Shown here in pieces: positions 55,249 to 63,592 of a DNA stretch of 64,000 nt. Source of the stretch: Bacteroidota bacterium (lineage in GTDB: Bacteria > Bacteroidota > Bacteroidia > Cytophagales > Cytophagaceae). The DNA is taken from the NCBI GenBank assembly GCA_023428135.1, contig JAEYZG010000040.1, forward strand, positions 1-64,000, written 5' to 3'. How positions within the stretch are numbered: the stretch's first letter is position 1; each line of letters starts with the position of its first letter. The notes below the pieces were generated by a model. It had not been told where the DNA came from. It worked only from the letters and a program-made list of their open reading frames with translations, and searched no databases. Made by a program: the position numbers and the translations under genes.

Positions 55249-55896
55249 TTATTTTACATTTTCCTTAAACCAGTTCCCTGCCAGTTCAGCTACTTCCTCC
55301 AGTTTACCCGATTCTTCAAACAGATGTGTAGCCTCTTTAACGATGACCATATTTTTTTTCTTTGCTCCCAATAGAGCAAAAGCTTCTTCATTCAATTCCT
55401 TAACAGTCGGGTCATTTTCTCCGACAATAAACAAAGTGGCTGCATTTACTTCTTCCAGATAAGGTAAAGCAAGATCCGGACGCCCTCCTCTTGAGACAAT
55501 AGCTTTTATTTTGCTACCCATTGTTGCTGCAGCTGCCAGGGCAGAAGCAGCGCCTGTACTGGAACCAAACAATCCTACAGGGAGATCTTTTGTTTTTTCA
55601 TTTTCTTTAAGCCAGTTACAAATATCAACGAGCCTTTGGGTAAGCATAGAAATGTTGAACCTTGTGCTGTAATTAAGACTCTCTTCGTAAGTAAGCAGAT
55701 CAAACAGGAATGTTGCAAAGCCCTTTTTCTGAAGGACTTTAGCGACAAAATTATTCCTGGGACTGAGCCTGCTGCTGCCACTTCCATGAGAAAACATTAT
55801 AATGCCCGTAGATTTCACCGGAATTGTAAGAATTCCTTTTAACTCAATTGAGTCTATTTGGACAACTAATTCTCTATCAAATGCAGATTGGATCAT
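55249..55896 (-). CDS. alpha/beta hydrolase (dienelactone-hydrolase-like)
   Basis: A 215-residue cytoplasmic hydrolase. The nucleophile elbow is GSSTG (Ser113), the acid is likely Asp162 (VGENDPTV) and the base His191 (ATHLFEE). An oxyanion segment SHGSGSSRLSPRN is at 37-49. This group often accompanies COG1926 phosphoribosyltransferases in bacterial genomes (from memory, not verified here). It is first in the three-gene unit; the 345 bp upstream hold no other gene and presumably its promoter. Confidence 0.8.
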   Translation of the reverse strand: MIQSAFDRELVVQIDSIELKGILTIPVKSTGIIMFSHGSGSSRLSPRNNFVAKVLQKKGFATFLFDLLTYEESLNYSTRFNISMLTQRLVDICNWLKENEKTKDLPVGLFGSSTGAASALAAAATMGSKIKAIVSRGGRPDLALPYLEEVNAATLFIVGENDPTVKELNEEAFALLGAKKKNMVIVKEATHLFEESGKLEEVAELAGNWFKENVK

Positions 55897-56211
55897 GGTT
55901 TCAGTTGGTATTTATAGAGCAAACTGTTAATGTTTCAGGATGTTTTAGAAAAGCATAAAGCTTAAGGCGGAAAGCAGAAAGCAATTATTTGAAGCCATTT
56001 CCTTTCAGGTAAAAATTAAAAGGTGGCGATAATAACTTTTCTTTTTACTTTTCTAAGGGAAGTATTAGGGTGAAGAAAAACTGTTCTGTCAGCAAGAGGA
56101 ATTTTAAATCGGGATCCTTTTATCCGATTCATCCTATTTATATTTCCCTGACAGGGGCTTAGTGTAGATATGATTTTTAAATCTATATGAAGACTGTTTG
56201 TTTAAATCCTT
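55897..56211. other. intergenic, nothing recognised
   Basis: Divergent spacer between the hydrolase gene (minus) and the TPR-like gene (plus). AT-rich, with no open frame, no copy of the palindromic families and no strong hairpin seen. Confidence 0.5.
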
Positions 56212-56219
56212 TAATTTTG
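56212..56219 (+). promoter_or_regulatory. possible -7 box (TAATTTTG)
   Basis: Fits TAnnTTTG and lies 22 bp upstream of the start at 56242. A TTTG at 56197-56200 is too close (11 bases) to be a normal -33 element. Confidence 0.35.
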
Positions 56220-56241
56220 CAGACCTAATAAATTGAAATTA

Positions 56242-56688
56242 ATGATGCTATTTGACCCCAACAACCATGTGATAAAACTTTGTGCTCAGGGAATGGACTT
56301 TGAGGGAGAAGGTAAAAGGGAAGAAGCTTTAAAACTCTTTCAAAGGGCATGGAATGAAGCTATAAATGATTTAGAGAAATTTACTTCTGCACATTATATT
56401 GCCAGACATCAAATGAGCATTTCTGATAAATTAAAATGGGATGAAATCGCTTTAAACCTGGCGTTAAATGTTAATGACGAAATTATAAAAGGGTTGTACC
56501 CTTCTTTGTATCTGAATGTTGGAAAATGCTATGAAGATCTGAATGATATAGACAATGCAAGAAAGAATTATGAATTAGCACATTCCTTTATTCATTTTCT
56601 TCCCGACGACGGATATGGTAAAATGATAAAAGACGGAATCATGAATGGAATAGCTAGAGTAAGATCATCTAATGCACAATTCGATTAA
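56242..56688 (+). CDS. TPR-like helical protein
   Basis: A 148-residue cytoplasmic protein starting at the ATG at 56242 (the open frame begins with a TTG three codons before). Two or three helix pairs of tetratricopeptide type are visible: LCAQGMDFEGEGKREEALKL then FQRAWNEA, and YLNVGKCYEDLNDIDNARKN then YELAHSF. The pattern FLPDDGYGKMIKDGI closes the domain. Homologues in Bacteroidota are short stand-alone TPR proteins of unknown role. It appears monocistronic; a weak CCCC/GGGG hairpin follows at about 56696-56714. Confidence 0.7.
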   Translation: MMLFDPNNHVIKLCAQGMDFEGEGKREEALKLFQRAWNEAINDLEKFTSAHYIARHQMSISDKLKWDEIALNLALNVNDEIIKGLYPSLYLNVGKCYEDLNDIDNARKNYELAHSFIHFLPDDGYGKMIKDGIMNGIARVRSSNAQFD

Positions 56689-56799
56689 ATTGTTGCTACC
56701 CCTTACTATGGGGGCCTGTACTTTGGCATATACGCTAAATATTATATAATTTTCCTCAAGAACCACGATGCAGATTTATCTGCAGTATCCTTTTTTTAT

Positions 56800-56831
56800 T
56801 TTGTTCGTTCAGAGATATTTTTTTAGTTTTG
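56800..56831 (+). promoter_or_regulatory. probable promoter of the PhyH-like gene
   Basis: TTTG at 56800-56803 and TAGTTTTG at 56824-56831, separated by 20 bases, fit the Bacteroidota -33/-7 pair. This would leave a leader of about 175 bases before the ATG at 57014, holding a six-base-pair hairpin (CGCTTT/AAAGCG) near 56889-56911. Confidence 0.45.
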
Positions 56832-57013
56832 TAACTATGAGAATGACCGTAATGCTATAATATTCCTTCCTGGCTTAGTTCTTTAAGCAATGCGCTTTAT
56901 TTTTACAAAGCGTACTTTTCTATTATTCATTCATTTTATTGATAGTCATATAACCATGCTCGCTGGTCAGCAGAATCTATTGCTGTCTGTAGATGGTTTT
57001 TAACAAATACATT

Positions 57014-57793
57014 ATGTCAGATATACTAAGTAAAAAGGATATAGAGCATTTTATTCATAACGGTTTTGTTCGTCTTGATCATTCATTTGCCAGGGAAATT
57101 GCAGATGCAGCATTAGAGATTCTATGGAAAGATCTTCCTTGTGACAGGGCAAATCCTTCTACCTGGATAGAGCCTGTAATTCGATTGGGAATGTACACCA
57201 ATGAACCTTTTGTTAATTCCGTAAACACTCCTAAGTTACATAATGCTTTTGATCAGTTAATTGGAAATGACAAATGGATTCCATGTCGCAGTGTAGGCAC
57301 GTTTCCTGTCAGATTTCCATCAGCTCAACAGCCTAATGATACTGGTAAGCACGTAGACGCAAGTTTTCCGGGAAATGACCCGAATAATTTTTTTGAATGG
57401 CGTGTCAATGTCAAATCAAAAGGACGAGCGTTGCTGATGTTGATTTTGTATTCCGATGTCAGCGAAAATGATGCCCCGACTGTCATATATGAAGGTTCGC
57501 ATATTGATGTTGCAAAGCTATTGTCTGAAGAGGGAGATGCAGGTCTTTCATTTATGGAGCTTGCAAATAAGTTACACGACTTGCCGGAAGGAAAAGAAGT
57601 GTATGCAACCGGTAAAGCTGGCACCGTTTACCTATGTCATCCTTTTTTGGTTCATTCAGCTCAAGCGCATCGGGGAAGTACTCCTAAATTTATGGCACAA
57701 CCACCTTTGTTGTTAAAAGGGGAATTGTCTATTTCAGGTTCTGATCGAGGTTATACTCCTGTTGAGCAGGCTATTCGTTTAGGGATAGATTAG
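57014..57793 (+). CDS. phytanoyl-CoA dioxygenase (PhyH)-family protein
   Basis: A 259-residue cytoplasmic Fe(II)/2-oxoglutarate oxygenase-like protein. The metal pair HxD is in GKHVDASF (H113, D115). The distal His is H214 in YLCHPFLVHSAQAHRG (214-220 region), with the 2-oxoglutarate Arg at R220. GSHIDVAKLL follows the double-stranded beta-helix core. I start at the second ATG (MSDILSKKDIEHFIHNGFVR), which matches the usual family N-terminus; the ATG at 56993 would add seven residues. The substrate is unknown. A strong terminator follows. Confidence 0.8.
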   Translation: MSDILSKKDIEHFIHNGFVRLDHSFAREIADAALEILWKDLPCDRANPSTWIEPVIRLGMYTNEPFVNSVNTPKLHNAFDQLIGNDKWIPCRSVGTFPVRFPSAQQPNDTGKHVDASFPGNDPNNFFEWRVNVKSKGRALLMLILYSDVSENDAPTVIYEGSHIDVAKLLSEEGDAGLSFMELANKLHDLPEGKEVYATGKAGTVYLCHPFLVHSAQAHRGSTPKFMAQPPLLLKGELSISGSDRGYTPVEQAIRLGID

Positions 57794-57810
57794 TCATATA
57801 GAATCTCACT

Positions 57811-58440
57811 TTAAAAGAGGTTGTTTTTAGCAACCTCTTTATTTTTCAGGGTTGCTCAAAACAGGAACTGATGCCACGGCCCTTTTTACCTGATAAAAAT
57901 TTTTGAATCACGATTTATAGGATTAATGGATAAATAGGATTTTATGTTAGTTGAGTCACTGGATGTAGAGCTTGCAAAACATCTGAGTTTTCAAAAAGGA
58001 TGCAATACTCATTGAAGGAGGTTGTTTTGAACGCCCTCTTTCTTTTTATAGTTGCTCAAAACGGGAACTGATACTAGGCTCTGTTAACTGATATAAAAAT
58101 TTTTGAATCACGATTTATAGGATTAATGGATAAATAGGATTTTATGTTAGTTCAGTCACTGGATGTTGAGCTTTTGAGACTTCTGAGCTTTCAAAAAGGA
58201 TGCAATATTCATTGAAGGAGGTTGTTTTGAACACTCTCTATCTTTTTATAGTTGCTCAAAACAGGAACTGATACAAGGCTCTGTTAACTGATATAAAAAT
58301 TTTTGAATCACGATTTATTGAATTAAAGGATAAACAGGATTTTAAGTTGTCCGGTCGTCTGACTATAGTCAATTTAAGGAATCTTTCCTTGTGTGAGCTT
58401 GCACAACATCTGAGCTTTCAAAAAGGATGCAATTTTCCTA
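57811..58440. repeat. three tandem 200-bp units, each starting with a terminator-like hairpin
   Basis: Units begin at about 57811, 58011 and 58211 with a fixed 200-base period, as shown by GTTGCTCAAAAC at 57851, 58051 and 58251. Each contains GAATCACGATTTAT, GGATTTTA and, at the end, a stretch like GAGCTTGCAAAACATCTGAG, then TTTCAAAAAGGATGCAAT, which is also part of the family 2 interior. The hairpin of the second and third units is mismatched. The third unit diverges after about 58344. Confidence 0.75.
57813..57847 (+). terminator. rho-independent terminator after the PhyH-like gene
   Basis: A ten-base stem (AAAGAGGTTG/CAACCTCTTT) with a seven-base loop followed by TATTTTT, 20 bp after the stop. 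Degenerate copies of this hairpin recur at 58013 and 58213 as part of a tandem repeat. Confidence 0.8.
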
Positions 58441-58593
58441 TCTGGCATATTGTCGATTGCAATTGTAAATCATTTTGTGACTATCAGATCCTTCGCAGAG
58501 CTCAGGATTACAAAGCAAGTGTATCTTTGTTATGGATTCCCTTCATAACTCGTTTAGTTGACGGCTATGGTAGGAGCATCGGCCGTGGAGTAT
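58355..58593. repeat. degenerate family 2 palindromic element
   Basis: AGTCAATTTAAGGAATCTTT at the left, ATCAGATCCTTCGCAGAGCT in the middle and AGTTGACGGCTATGG then CATCGGCCGTGGAG at the right parallel the order in the full copy at 2080-2353. The outer left end is missing and the right end is mutated. Confidence 0.5.
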
Positions 58594-58599
58594 AGAAAG

Positions 58600-59431
58600 A
58601 TTCCTGCCTGTGATACCGGGGAGTTAAAGACTGTAATTACAGTTGAAAAATCAAAACAGCTGCCTCAGTTTAGGATGGAATAGTACTAAAAGAGACACTT
58701 TTATCTATGTTAAAATCAAGTCTTTAGAGTTATATTTTTTTTCAAAAAGTTGGAGGCTGTAATAAATTTGATATATTTGCTACCGGGACTATTTTTAATG
58801 CTTTGATTTTTGCTTTTTAGTGTTTGCCTGGTACGTTGTTGCAGCATAAGATAAGCCAATAATATAAAATTTTTCTGAATTGAGGATCATTACTATGCTC
58901 GTAGTTGTATAGGAATGAAATGGTACTATTGTGTGTTGAATGATGGTCTATTTTTACTATGAGATTCGGATTTATGATTTATAAGTCCGATGGATATAGA
59001 CTTACTTTAGTGTTGTTTGTAGTTATTTATAGGGACGATTTATAACTATGCTATTTTAGAGTTAAAGGAAGATTGGAAACTATCTTATTCATTATAGTGC
59101 CCTTTTTACTTATGCCTTTTATTCTAAATCTATTCTTTTAAGTAGAGCATATTCATTCTGCAAGATAAAATTGTTCATATCCTTCAAAAGAGGAGAAGAA
59201 AGGTTGGAGTATTCTTGATTTATTAGACAATCAGGATTGTCCAGTTGTGGCTAAAATAGTTTATCGGAAATGATTTATCAGGTGTAGTGATTCAAAATTT
59301 TAGAAGGATATTTTGACATAGAAAATCTATTAATACAATTCTATACTTTGTTGGAACTTATTTTTTACGAAACAAAACAAGAATACTATTTAATAACATA
59401 CACACTTTCATACACACAAACACACTAAAAA
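58600..59431. other. long AT-rich non-coding stretch
   Basis: No open frame of useful length on either strand and no copy of the repeats seen elsewhere. Two overlapping -7-like boxes (TAAATTTG near 58763 and TATATTTG near 58771) could drive a small RNA or a long leader, but this is weak. Direct short repeats of ACACAC/CACACA occur just before the gene at 59432. Confidence 0.4.
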
Positions 59432-60724
59432 ATGAGAAAAATTTATTCACTATTATTTTTATTGCCTCTTATTGGCTTTACAGCCTTTGGGCAAGAAACA
59501 GCAAAACTATATTTTGAAAAGGATGAATACCAAATTCAAAAAAAAGTAACTGAAGAGACCTATAGATTAATTGTAAAAATTGATTCTCTAAAGATACCCG
59601 ATAGCACATTGGCCTTGTATAAAGTATCTATTGTTGTAAATGACGAAATGTCAACCTTACCTGAGTGTGATTACATACTAGAAAACAATACGTTTAATCT
59701 TAAAGGTAACCAATCGGAACATACATTTTATTTAACAATAAATGGTGACTCCATTGTTGACAGAGATCGATACTTGTATTTTAGTATCTTAGTCACTAAA
59801 GATAACAAGGCTGTGGCCATTAATCTATCCAAAGAAAATCTGACTCAAAAAATTAAAATTATTAGTACAAAGGCTATTAATGCATACAATTATCTGGCCT
59901 ATATAGGAACTAACTTTGACCTGGTTGATGGAATACAAGCTAAAAATCTCTTCTTTGCAAGTAATTTGTTTGTGCCACCCAGTACAGAGAAAAGATCATT
60001 GGGCTTTAATCTGATTTTATATGGAAACAGAACTTTAACTTTAACAGATACTTCTGGACAAGCCAGGTTTGCTTCAAAGATTGTAGGGTTACCGGGTGAT
60101 AGCGCCAGAACATATTATGAGGAAGGGTTAAAAACTGTATCAAGAGTTTCCGATAACCTGGGTGCTTCATTTAGTCCATTATGGAGAATGGGAAAGATAA
60201 GTGATGGTAACAGACCCACTCAAGTTTATTATGCACCACAATTTGAATTTATCTGGAGAAGAACTAATGTTACTACTTTATATAGCGACACAAGACTTAT
60301 TGATTCTGTAGATCGCAGAAATAGACCAATTACAGGACCTATTTATCTTACACAACCAAACGAAAGTAAAACATACAATATTTATGATATATATGTAGGA
60401 GGATTAGGGTTTCTATTAAATCATAATAATAACCATATAAGTATTCGTGTCCAAGCTTCTACGGGCGTAACTTATAGATATACTGCACAAAATAGTAGTA
60501 GCAATAGGGGGACATCAGAAACTCCGTATGACAGAAAATTGAATTATTTCATTTTTGTAAGAGCATATATTACAGAACCTATTACTGGTCTTACTTTAGG
60601 AGCAGAAATAACAAATAACTATATCAAGAAAAGCAGCCATCAACCTTACTATAACGTCACGTTATCAAAGGCTTTTAATCTGAACGCTTTGAGCGGAGTT
60701 TTCAGACCTGTAGTTACAAGATAA
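59432..60724 (+). CDS. exported protein with N-terminal beta-sandwich and barrel-like C-terminus
   Basis: A 430-residue protein with a clear signal peptide (MRKIYSLLFLLPLIGFTAFG, cut before QETA). Residues 20-140 resemble a Calx-beta-like sandwich (YRLIVKIDSLKIPDSTLALY, DYILENNTFNLKG, DRDRYLYFSILVT). The remaining 280 residues show alternating strands with aromatic ends (GFNLILYGNRTLTLTD, YAPQFEFIWRR, HISIRVQASTGVTYRY) compatible with an outer-membrane barrel. The exact family is not recognised. It is single, with a hairpin terminator behind. Confidence 0.6.
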   Translation: MRKIYSLLFLLPLIGFTAFGQETAKLYFEKDEYQIQKKVTEETYRLIVKIDSLKIPDSTLALYKVSIVVNDEMSTLPECDYILENNTFNLKGNQSEHTFYLTINGDSIVDRDRYLYFSILVTKDNKAVAINLSKENLTQKIKIISTKAINAYNYLAYIGTNFDLVDGIQAKNLFFASNLFVPPSTEKRSLGFNLILYGNRTLTLTDTSGQARFASKIVGLPGDSARTYYEEGLKTVSRVSDNLGASFSPLWRMGKISDGNRPTQVYYAPQFEFIWRRTNVTTLYSDTRLIDSVDRRNRPITGPIYLTQPNESKTYNIYDIYVGGLGFLLNHNNNHISIRVQASTGVTYRYTAQNSSSNRGTSETPYDRKLNYFIFVRAYITEPITGLTLGAEITNNYIKKSSHQPYYNVTLSKAFNLNALSGVFRPVVTR

Positions 60725-60742
60725 TTAAGATAATCATTAGAT

Positions 60743-60766
60743 GTAGCTCCCATTTATGGGGGCTAC
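60743..60766 (+). terminator. hairpin after the exported barrel-like protein
   Basis: A nine-base stem GTAGCTCCC/GGGGGCTAC (one G-U pair) with a six-base loop, 18 bp after the stop. No clear T run follows, so terminator strength is doubtful. Confidence 0.5.
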
Positions 60767-60910
60767 TTAAGACTTTCATAATCCTCACCTTTTACTTGCT
60801 AAGTCAAATAGACTTCAGGCAAAGAAGGCACTAACAAACAAACCTTTTAATTAATCCCTTTTCCTTTAACATTGTCAGTATAGTATCCTTATTTTTGTCA
60901 TTGTTCAATG

Positions 60911-61438
60911 CTACAAATGTCGGATCTTCCATATCAACCAACTTGATTTTTGATTCACATTTGTGAATTGTAAATTGCATTTTATAAGGTTTATGATGCT
61001 GTCTGTAAGAATGTATTCTACTGCTGATGTATCATTTTCATGTTCCCAATTATAGAGTTCATGTATTCGGATACTGTCAGAGCTTAGATATACATAGTTA
61101 TTGTTGACGTGATATGTACCTCTTGTAACAGTTAAGTCTCCTATGCAGTGATCAACATAGTAAAAAGTATAATCGGGTTTAAAAAGAAATTCTCCGGAAC
61201 AGCAATCGCATTCAAAGTAAAAGCTGCAATCATTTAGGTGAGTTGCAGATCCAAATTCAAAAACACGATTCCTTAAATCAATGGTTGTATCAGAAATAAT
61301 TCTATTGAGATGTTGATGGACTTTAGTAATAGTATCATTTTTTCTTTCTTGTTCAGACTTCTTGCACTCTGTTTCGGATTTACAGCTAATGATAAAAACT
61401 GCTAATAGTAAGACGTAGATGCATTTTACTTTTTCCAT
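60911..61438 (-). CDS. small lipoprotein, probably frameshifted at its C-terminus
   Basis: A 175-residue protein with a lipobox signal (VLLLAVFIISC). The middle contains a Cys-rich patch (CSFYFECDCCSGEF) followed by FLFKPDYTFYYVDHCIGD. The annotated frame ends at a TAG at 60911. In another minus-strand frame, overlapping codons read MQFTIHKCESKIKLVDMEDP, then NNDKNKDTILTMLKEKGLIK, down to a stop at 60831-60833. That sequence looks coding, so a single-base indel near 60955-60985 probably changed the true end. The start overlaps the 3' end of the upstream gene by 13 bases, indicating translational coupling. Function unknown. Confidence 0.6.
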   Translation of the reverse strand: MEKVKCIYVLLLAVFIISCKSETECKKSEQERKNDTITKVHQHLNRIISDTTIDLRNRVFEFGSATHLNDCSFYFECDCCSGEFLFKPDYTFYYVDHCIGDLTVTRGTYHVNNNYVYLSSDSIRIHELYNWEHENDTSAVEYILTDSIINLIKCNLQFTNVNQKSSWLIWKIRHL

Positions 61439-62187
61439 ATCTTCTTTATCAATTGTAAAAGCGTAGGTTGTACCTCCTTATTTTTTTCAATTGATTCTTT
61501 TATATCATCAAGTTTAAATTTGACTACATTGGCTTCTTCCCATTCTTCGTATGAAGGTTGCTTTAAGTCTGCTCCACCTTTATGCGGATATGGAACATAT
61601 CCTGTCGGAGGGGTAGGTAATTTTATTTTACAATCCTCCGAACATAAGTTTGCAAGGAGTGGAACAACATCTGTACCTATTCTTAAAGTAATCCAGAATT
61701 GATCAGTTTCCTCATAGGAGATTTCCTTTTCACAGACACTACATTTTAAAGTAGCGCCTTCATACCTTACCGGGTTATTATTCAATTGAGGAAATTGCAT
61801 CCTATTTTTAAAATTACCATATAATGCCCTGGTACTTATTCTGCTATCTATTAGATTTTTGCACTTTGTAATTTCATAAGGAAACCAATGCAAATCATAA
61901 GAAGTATATGGATCAAAATATTGGAGGGATTCCATTTGCCCGATTTCCGTAGGTATTCTTTTAAGTCTACTGCCGTATAAGCTTATTTTCTTAACCATTT
62001 TTAATTTCCCGATTGATTCAGGAAGAGTGAATATTTGAGCAAATAATTCATCTCCGAGATATTCTCGTGGAACAAATACATCCAGGTCATTTTTTTCTAC
62101 ATACTCCACGTATTCACAAAGCTTCTTCCACGCTTCACTATTTCTGTCTTGAACGTTATTCGGTATTTGGGATATATTGTTGTTCAT
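61426..62187 (-). CDS. leucine-rich-repeat protein with a cysteine cluster
   Basis: A 253-residue cytoplasmic protein. Residues 45-120 hold LRR-like units (LPESIGKLKMVKKISLYGSR, LKRIPTEIGQMESLQYFD). Residues 145-190 have CSVCEKE then NLCSEDC, a likely four-Cys zinc site. The C-terminal tail (EEWEEANVVKFKLDDIKESI) is charged. LRR proteins of this kind mediate protein contacts; the target is unknown. It forms an operon with the lipoprotein gene it overlaps. Confidence 0.65.
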   Translation of the reverse strand: MNNNISQIPNNVQDRNSEAWKKLCEYVEYVEKNDLDVFVPREYLGDELFAQIFTLPESIGKLKMVKKISLYGSRLKRIPTEIGQMESLQYFDPYTSYDLHWFPYEITKCKNLIDSRISTRALYGNFKNRMQFPQLNNNPVRYEGATLKCSVCEKEISYEETDQFWITLRIGTDVVPLLANLCSEDCKIKLPTPPTGYVPYPHKGGADLKQPSYEEWEEANVVKFKLDDIKESIEKNKEVQPTLLQLIKKIWKK

Positions 62188-62328
62188 TTTGTTTAAGCTT
62201 GTGATTAATTTGAATCTCGGGTGAAATTGACCGGATAATTTTCATATCAAATTACCGATTTTAGAAGACAAAAGCCAATTTGAATTAACCTCCTGATACT
62301 GGGTTGATAAAGGAACTATCATGTCCTC

Positions 62329-62793
62329 TCAAAGCTCCTTCTTAAAAGTGTTTATGCAGTTTTGATATTCTTCTCTGGAAAATTCCATTGGCGAAATTTT
62401 GTCAAGCCACTGGATATTACTTCCAACTTTTTCAGCACTATAGTCTTCTTTACTTGTCATGTCTAAACCAATTCTTTTCCACTTGACACTGTCGTCCATA
62501 AATTCACACTCAACAACGATGACAGTACACCAGAGGTCACAATCATCTGGGCACATCAATACAGGAATTATTTTAGCATTGCTGTCAATTTTATCCCAGA
62601 CGAGTTTTCTTTCCTCATCGTCATCAAGGCAATCCAGAAGTGTTGGGATTAGTCCTGAAAAATTATGATCTGTGTAGGAGTTGTGTAAGATCTGATCAAG
62701 AGGCTTTCCATCAACAGTAATAACAAGGTGTTCAAAGAGGAGGTATTCTGTTCTTCTGTATTCAGCTTTTATTTTATTTAAGTTTTTAGTCAT
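62329..62793 (-). CDS. small acidic protein, immunity-like
   Basis: A 154-residue soluble protein with conserved-looking blocks (YLLFEHLVITVDGKPLDQIL, VLMCPDDCDLWCTVIVVECE, WKRIGLDM, ISPMEFSREEYQ). I recall similar stand-alone proteins in other bacteria, but I cannot name the family. Small size, acidity and position among other small orphan proteins resemble immunity proteins, with no toxin gene seen here. It lies 19 bp after the DUF5946-like gene. Confidence 0.55.
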   Translation of the reverse strand: MTKNLNKIKAEYRRTEYLLFEHLVITVDGKPLDQILHNSYTDHNFSGLIPTLLDCLDDDEERKLVWDKIDSNAKIIPVLMCPDDCDLWCTVIVVECEFMDDSVKWKRIGLDMTSKEDYSAEKVGSNIQWLDKISPMEFSREEYQNCINTFKKEL

Positions 62794-62812
62794 CTTTATC
62801 CAGAATGGCTCG

Positions 62813-63370
62813 TTAATTTCTGTCGTATGTTTTCTTATTAAGAATCTTATCTATAAAACCATCTTCAATTTGTGAAACTAATGGATGGCTTGTTCTCCAT
62901 GCATTATAAACTTCGTCAGCCCATTTTTTTATTAATTCCATACACTCTTCTGCTGTTGTTAAGTTAGCCATGTCTTTGGCGGTTATATTTCCTCTTTTCA
63001 AAGGTTCAGGAATAGCAAGAAATTCATGAGGTCTGTTTATTTTATATTCATTCAGATAGTCACTTAGCAAAGGAGATTTTTTGTAATCCCATTGTTGTTT
63101 TTTCTCAAGTATTAAATAAAGTCTTGTCAAGTGAAAATGATTGCTCCACCTCCCATGAATTTCCGGGTGTTGCAAAGCGTGTGCATCAACGCTTAAAAAT
63201 CTTGACAGGTGATTTTCGGGGTTATTAAAGTCTAATAGCGTAAGGCCGTTGTTGTAATGATCCATGCAATCAAAAATCCCTTTTTGGTAGTCTCCACCAC
63301 AGAATTGACATGGTCCCTTGTCTAAAAGAGTAACGCCATTTTTTATTGCCTGATCAATAAAGTCTTGCAT
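62813..63370 (-). CDS. DUF5946-like protein
   Basis: A 185-residue protein with an N-terminal Cys pair (GPCQFCGGDYQK), then FDCMDHYNNGLTLL, and a SVDAHALQHPEIHGRWSNHF region followed by HLTRLYLILE. These fit the DUF5946 pattern (Cys pair, then the D-A-x-A-x-QHP segment). Metal binding through the Cys and His is likely, and the function is unknown. It is complete, with the start at the ATG at 63370. Confidence 0.55.
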   Translation of the reverse strand: MQDFIDQAIKNGVTLLDKGPCQFCGGDYQKGIFDCMDHYNNGLTLLDFNNPENHLSRFLSVDAHALQHPEIHGRWSNHFHLTRLYLILEKKQQWDYKKSPLLSDYLNEYKINRPHEFLAIPEPLKRGNITAKDMANLTTAEECMELIKKWADEVYNAWRTSHPLVSQIEDGFIDKILNKKTYDRN

Positions 63371-63592
63371 GTTCTGTTATCTGTTTTGTCTTTATGAAAT
63401 CCTCTTTTTAGATGAACCTTCAAGCATTAGCTTAAATGATTTTAGTCTGATCTTGAAGTACAAATTTATTGAATTTTAGAAAATGAGTTTTGCGCAATTG
63501 AGTTACCAGGAATTTTCTATTATCTAATATCAGTTTACTTGTTCAAGGTCGATTCGGTCCAATGGTGACTTCGGAAAGGAGGTCAATCTATT

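Noticed and set aside
57811..58440. Tandem repeats considered as a CRISPR array
   Set aside because: The period is 200 bases with repeats covering nearly the whole unit, and there are no short identical repeats with unique spacers.
58347..58595. 82-codon plus-strand frame after the tandem repeats
   Set aside because: It lies on degenerate family 2 element sequence.
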